Below, in pieces: positions 60,101-64,000 of a stretch of DNA of 64,000 nucleotides. The notes under the pieces were generated by a model that was given only the letters and a program-made list of their open reading frames with translations, made no database searches and was not told the DNA's origin. The stretch lies in contig OX457070.1 of the NCBI GenBank assembly GCA_949752795.1, positions 35,807,574 to 35,871,573 of the forward strand, given 5' to 3'. The DNA is from Hyperoodon ampullatus. Its lineage: Eukaryota; Chordata; Mammalia; Artiodactyla; Ziphiidae. Both the position numbers and the translations under genes were made by a program. The first letter of the stretch is position 1. Each line of letters opens with the position of its first letter.

Positions 60101-62060
60101 CTACATGTCTATTTTTATGCCAGTACCATACTGTTATGATTACTATAGCTTTATAGTATAGTTTGAAATCAGGAAGTGTGCTGCCTCCAGCTTTGTTCTT
60201 TGTCAGCATTTGTCTATTCAAGGATTTTTGTGGTTCCACACGAATTTAAGGATTGTTTTTCCTATTTCTGTGAAAAATGTCATTGGAACTTTTTATAGGG
60301 GTTGCATTGAATCTGTTGATAGCTTGGGGTAGTATGGTCATTTTAACAGTATTAATTCTTCTAATCCATGAAGATGGGCTATCTTTCCATCTGTGTCATT
60401 TTCAATTTCTTTCATCAAAGTCTTATAGTTTTCGGTGTATAGATCTTTAATTTCTGTGGTTAAATTTATTCTCATTTTTTATGCAGTTGTAAATGGGACT
60501 GCTTTCTTAATTTCTCTTTCTTATAATTCATTACTAGTATACAGAAACTCAGCTGATTTTTGTTTATTGATTTTGTATTCTCTAACTTTACTGAATTCTT
60601 TTATTAGTTCCAACATTTTTTTTGGTGGCCTCTTTAGTTTGGTTGCTCCATATAATATCATGTCATCTGCAAAATGAGACAGTTTTACTTCTTCCTTTCT
60701 GAATTTAATGCCTTTTATTTCTTTTTATTGCCTGATTGCTCTAGCTAGGACCTCCAATACAATGTTGAATCAAACTTGCCAGGGTAAAATGAGCTTCATT
60801 GGTAGTGTGCTAGTGGTGGTATAATGCCACCACAGTGTTAAGTATGTAACAGTCAAGGCTGCTGTAGCAAGAGACCACAATGATTTAAGAAAGAATTTTA
60901 TTGGGAGGTGGTAAGGACTGGTAAGGCATCCTGGTATCAAATTACGAGGCTCCTTCTATCATGTTGCTTTGTTATATCTAGGTATTTTTCCTGTATCTTT
61001 GAAGATTTACAGTCCTGCCTTCAAGAAAGAGGAAAAAGAAGGAAGGCACACTCTTTTCTCATTTAGGTAAAACCCAGGAGTTGTTATACATCACTTCTAC
61101 TCATATCCCATTGGACAGATCCTGGTTACAAAGCTACACCTAACTGTAAGGAAGTCTGGGAACTATCTTAATTGAGGTGAGCATACACCCAGCAAAACAC
61201 CTATAACTAAAAGCAATCACCACTTAGGGGGAAAGCTACAAGTTCATCTGTTACAATGAATTTTGAAGAATAGTATTTAGAAGGAGCAAACAAGCAAAAT
61301 GGGGGACAACTTCCTCTGTATAATCCTCATATGCACAGAAATGGAAATAATTTTAAAACCCTATTCAACCCTATATACCTGTTTTTAACCATTTTTATAG
61401 TTCACAAAATGGCTCCATGTAACCATAAATCTATATTCTCAATGGGAGTAAAGGAAGAGTCAGGGTTTTTCTAGTGACTTAACATCCTTTAGGCTTAAAG
61501 AAAATAAAATGTCCTTCATTCCCAGGTCTAATCATCCTACAATTTGCTATGGGGTAGAACTCAGTTTAGAGCTGATCTACTTCAGCCCCCACAACAGACA
61601 TACATACCTACAAAACTTTAAAGAAATACAGATGTCAGGAACTCATAAAGTATTCCAGTGATGCACTAGGGCTTGCTCCTGTGGCCTTCCAAGTGCCAAT
61701 TAAGGGTATCTCTTCCCAATTCTAAGGTCAGGGACATCATGTTGGTAGCTCAAAACTGGCCATGGTAGGAATAATTTACACCACAGAAATCAAGAAACTG
61801 GTTGATTTTGGGACTTTTGTTTGGATTTGGTTTTTGAAGAACTGGTTGTTAGTCATTTAACAGCACGTAACTGAGGTAATCCCAGGTTATGGTTCCTGAA
61901 GCCAAGTGTCCACTATCAAAGAAAAGACCTATAACTGTTCCTGATTCTACAACTCCTGGAACTGAATTTTTAACATTCATATATCCTTCTCCAGATGGAT
62001 ATAAGAGGGAGTAGGGTCCATATCATACATAATTTATTGCTTGTCTTTGAACCTATATAG

Positions 62061-62366
62061 CAATATTGTCCAATAGAAATACAATGCTGTTAAAAGTACA
62101 TCTCAAATTAGATGTTAAGTTTTCATCAGAAATACTTTATCTGTATCTAGATATCATAAAATTTTCAGTTGAAGAAGTAATTTCATGTACCCAAGTTGGT
62201 CCATACATTCTTAAAAGTTTTACAATTACTAAACTGAGTATCAGTTTTTAAATTTAAAATTTTTTAAATAAATGAAATTTAAACATTTTTTTCTCAGTCT
62301 TACCAGCCATGTTTGAAGAGTTCAATAGCCACACATAGTAGTAGTTACCATATTGGACAGCAGCTG
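62061..62366 (+). mobile_element. Old hAT-type element
   Basis: Left end 'attgtccaatagaaatacaatgc' and right end 'caatagccacacatagtagtagttaccatattggacagcagctg' are the decayed inverted ends of a mammalian hAT family (tgtccaatagaa / tattggacagc). The middle is decayed. The flanking duplication is not clear. Confidence 0.8.
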
Positions 62367-62744
62367 TACAGCATCAGCACCTCAGGGGTTTTCCAGAAGG
62401 CCTTTCTGCATAACAAAAACCTTCAATCTACTTGTCATATACTCTATACTACAATGTATATAAATTAAAGTGTTCATACCTCATTCCTGAGAGCTGAACA
62501 AGACAAAATAATTCACTTTAAGTAACTTTTCTGATCCTGAGTACAATAAACTAATCTCAACAGAGAAAAATGGTGCTTCTATTATAATGTTCATCACTTG
62601 TGTATTGTCTGTGAAACTAATAAGAGTCAAGCACAGCTTTCTTGATTATATAAAAAAGATTTTTAAATCCCATTTTTATGGTACTTAACCTCTAAACTGC
62701 CATCAGAAGTATAGTAACACCATCCATTTTTATGGGCTTTCCCA

Positions 62745-62910
62745 TTTTCTAAGTGCTTACCTGCATCATTTTATTATCTCAGCAACCCTAAAAGATAAAC
62801 AGGACAGATGTTATGCCCATTTTTTGGATGAAATTCAGAAAGTCTGAGTGCCTTGTTTACATAATTGCATACTCATCAGTGCAACAGCTAGAGTCAGAAT
62901 TCAGGTCTTA
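62745..62910 (+). mobile_element. MIR SINE, sense
   Basis: 'ctaagtgcttacctgcatcattttattatctcagcaacc', 'atgcccattttttggatgaaattcag' and 'cagctagagtcagaattcagg' cover the MIR core and 3' part. Confidence 0.82.
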
Positions 62911-62917
62911 TGATTTT

Positions 62918-63050
62918 AGCCACCATTTATCAAGTGCATACTATAAACTGGAGAATATGTTGAACACCATGCATTATCTCATTAAATGGTCACAGTAAGC
63001 TTAGATGAAGAAAGTATGATGCAGAAAGATTGTTACACATAAGTCCTTTT
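62918..63050 (+). mobile_element. MIR SINE fragment, sense
   Basis: 'atttatcaagtgcatactataaactggagaatatgttgaacaccatgcattatctcatt', then 'atgaagaaagtatgatgcagaaag'. Adjacent to the previous copy and in the same orientation. Confidence 0.7.
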
Positions 63051-63149
63051 TTCTCAAAGCATGTGTTCGTAACTTCTCTACTGTGCTGAATGTAGAAATG
63101 GACTATTATCAGGATAGGAGAATAAAGGAACCAATCTTCATCAAAAATA

Positions 63150-63365
63150 AAAATTACTATATACTAACACGTTATTTACCCAGCATAGTGCTAAGCTCTG
63201 CAATTACTGTCATGTTTCACATTTATAACAACCAACCGTAAGAGTTAAGTATTAGTTTTCCCGTTTATAAGTAAGGACAGAGACTCAAAGTGACAGAAGC
63301 AGAATTTAAAACCATTCCTATTTGACTCCTAATCTCATACTCCAAACCACTTTGCCATTCTGCTT
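63150..63365 (+). mobile_element. MIR SINE, sense
   Basis: 'ttacccagcatagtgctaagctctgcaattactgtcatg', 'agttttcccgtttataagtaaggacagagactcaaag' and 'cataactccaaaccactttgcc'-like 3' text ('catactccaaaccactttgcc') make a nearly full-length MIR. Confidence 0.85.
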
Positions 63366-64000
63366 TTTTATTTCAAATCCACTGTAATTTCTCATATTCC
63401 TTAGGGCCTATTGTTACTTTTTACTTATTTTTTGAGTTGTTTTGCTTTTTGTGGGATTTCTTTTTGGGTTTTTTTTTTTGACATTAATAAAAAGATAGAA
63501 GGTTTTCTTTGTCATCTTTGTTTACCATATTATCCTAACAGTGCCAAACGCAAGCAGGTACACCATTTTCATAGCATAATGCAGGAAAGTAGCTTTGAGC
63601 AGTGTGTCATACAATCTCTATAATAACTTTGAGCAGTGAGCTGGAAGATTATAGTACTACTGTGGAACTGAATTTCTTTACCTTAGCCTTTGAGCTGAAC
63701 AGTTCACTCACCTATTCAGTGGTAAACTTCAGCAATTTCTCCAAAGTTAAAGGAAATTGACTTGTTCATTCAGTGGGTATTTTGATTTAAAGATGTATTT
63801 ATAATAACAAAATATGAGATAGAGGCATTATTACAGTAAATTTGCTTATAATGTAGCTAAATAATTTACATTAGTGGAGACCATTAAGTGTGGGTGAAGA
63901 AGAGTGATTGCTTCAGTCAGAAAAATTCTTTCTTCCTACATTACCTGAAATTCTTACAAACTTCTCATTTCATGTTGCCTTAGTAATCAGAAGTAAAAGT

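Larger units (their letters stand above)
58290..60775 (-). mobile_element. L1 (older mammalian type), 3' end through ORF2, antisense
   Basis: Starts 'tttcaactttaatgagatataattgacatataacattgtgtaaa', an L1MA-like 3' end complement. It continues through ORF2 (minus 59480-59749) to about 60775. Two CHR-2 SINEs inserted later. Frames are broken. Confidence 0.85.
46516..64000 (+). other. WDPCP: Partial WDPCP intron downstream of the second exon
   Basis: Starts at the gtaag donor and runs to the window end. The next exon should enter in phase 1; I could not find one. Segments with no recognised element are about 46516-47720, 47875-48535, 49800-50800, 60790-62055, 62370-62740 and 63370-64000. The stretch 60830-61260 has the uneven, moderately GC-rich look of an old LTR or DNA element, but I cannot name it. 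Confidence 0.8.

Noticed and set aside
63411..63623. 70-codon frame MLLFTYFLSCFAFCG... near the window end, considered as a further WDPCP exon
   Set aside because: No phase-1 acceptor with matching downstream donor, and the sequence does not resemble WDPCP. It looks like chance AT-rich coding.
1..64000. CRISPR array, operon, phage, toxin-antitoxin or other prokaryotic system
   Set aside because: Introns with GT-AG sites, mammalian SINEs, LINEs and microsatellites throughout. The only regular short repeats are microsatellites and SINE tails; no spacer-repeat structure exists.

Overview
This is a stretch of mammalian nuclear DNA, and almost all of it is intron. The best organism call is a cetacean or close relative. 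The window is full of CHR-type tRNA-derived SINEs (5' end reading 'ggcttccctggtggcgcagtgg', or its reverse complement), many with clean target-site duplications. It also holds L1 copies with a cetartiodactyl-type 3' end and older mammal-wide elements (MIR, L2, hAT, Tigger, MaLR LTRs). I saw no BovB LINE and no BovB-derived SINE, which argues against a ruminant. This taxonomic call is inference from repeat families. Nothing suggests bacterial, viral-genome, plasmid or CRISPR content.

The only protein-coding sequence I can support is two internal exons of one plus-strand gene, WDPCP (Fritz homolog, planar cell polarity and ciliogenesis effector), at 17361-17424 and 46413-46515. Both have proper acceptor and donor sites. 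Their phases match across a 28,988-bp intron, and together they encode a continuous conserved segment. The flanks 1-17360 and 46516-64000 are parts of the neighbouring introns. I found no third exon.

Layout. 1-16.4 kb: upstream intron, packed with nested L1 pieces, an antisense ERVL/MaLR-like internal region, a 720-bp hAT transposon with perfect 8-bp duplications, CHR SINEs and a local duplication (12.9-13.3 kb against 14.2-15.5 kb). 16.4-19.5 kb: mostly unique DNA around the first exon, including a 24-bp perfect interstitial telomere repeat. 19.5-25.2 kb: hAT, L2, CHR SINEs and L1 in both orientations. 25.2-26.9 kb: largely unique, with one MIR. 27-36 kb: old L1 sequence broken by Tigger1, two MaLR LTRs and SINEs. 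36.4-38.4 kb: an antisense L1. 38.5-42.3 kb: mostly unique. 42.6-45.2 kb: an hAT element split by an L1 with a 5' inversion, itself hit by two SINEs. 45.5-48.5 kb: L2, the second exon and unique intron. 48.5-57.7 kb: an old L1, into which a long antisense L1 with a preserved 5' end inserted. 58-60.8 kb: an older antisense L1 hit by two SINEs. 60.8-64 kb: unique DNA, an old hAT copy and a cluster of MIRs.

The window holds no operon, pathway or novel system. Its interest lies in the layered insertion history inside the WDPCP introns and a few sequence oddities. All repeat names rest on remembered consensus features, since no search could be run. Subfamily names and old-element boundaries are approximate, while SINE boundaries fixed by duplications are good to a few bases.
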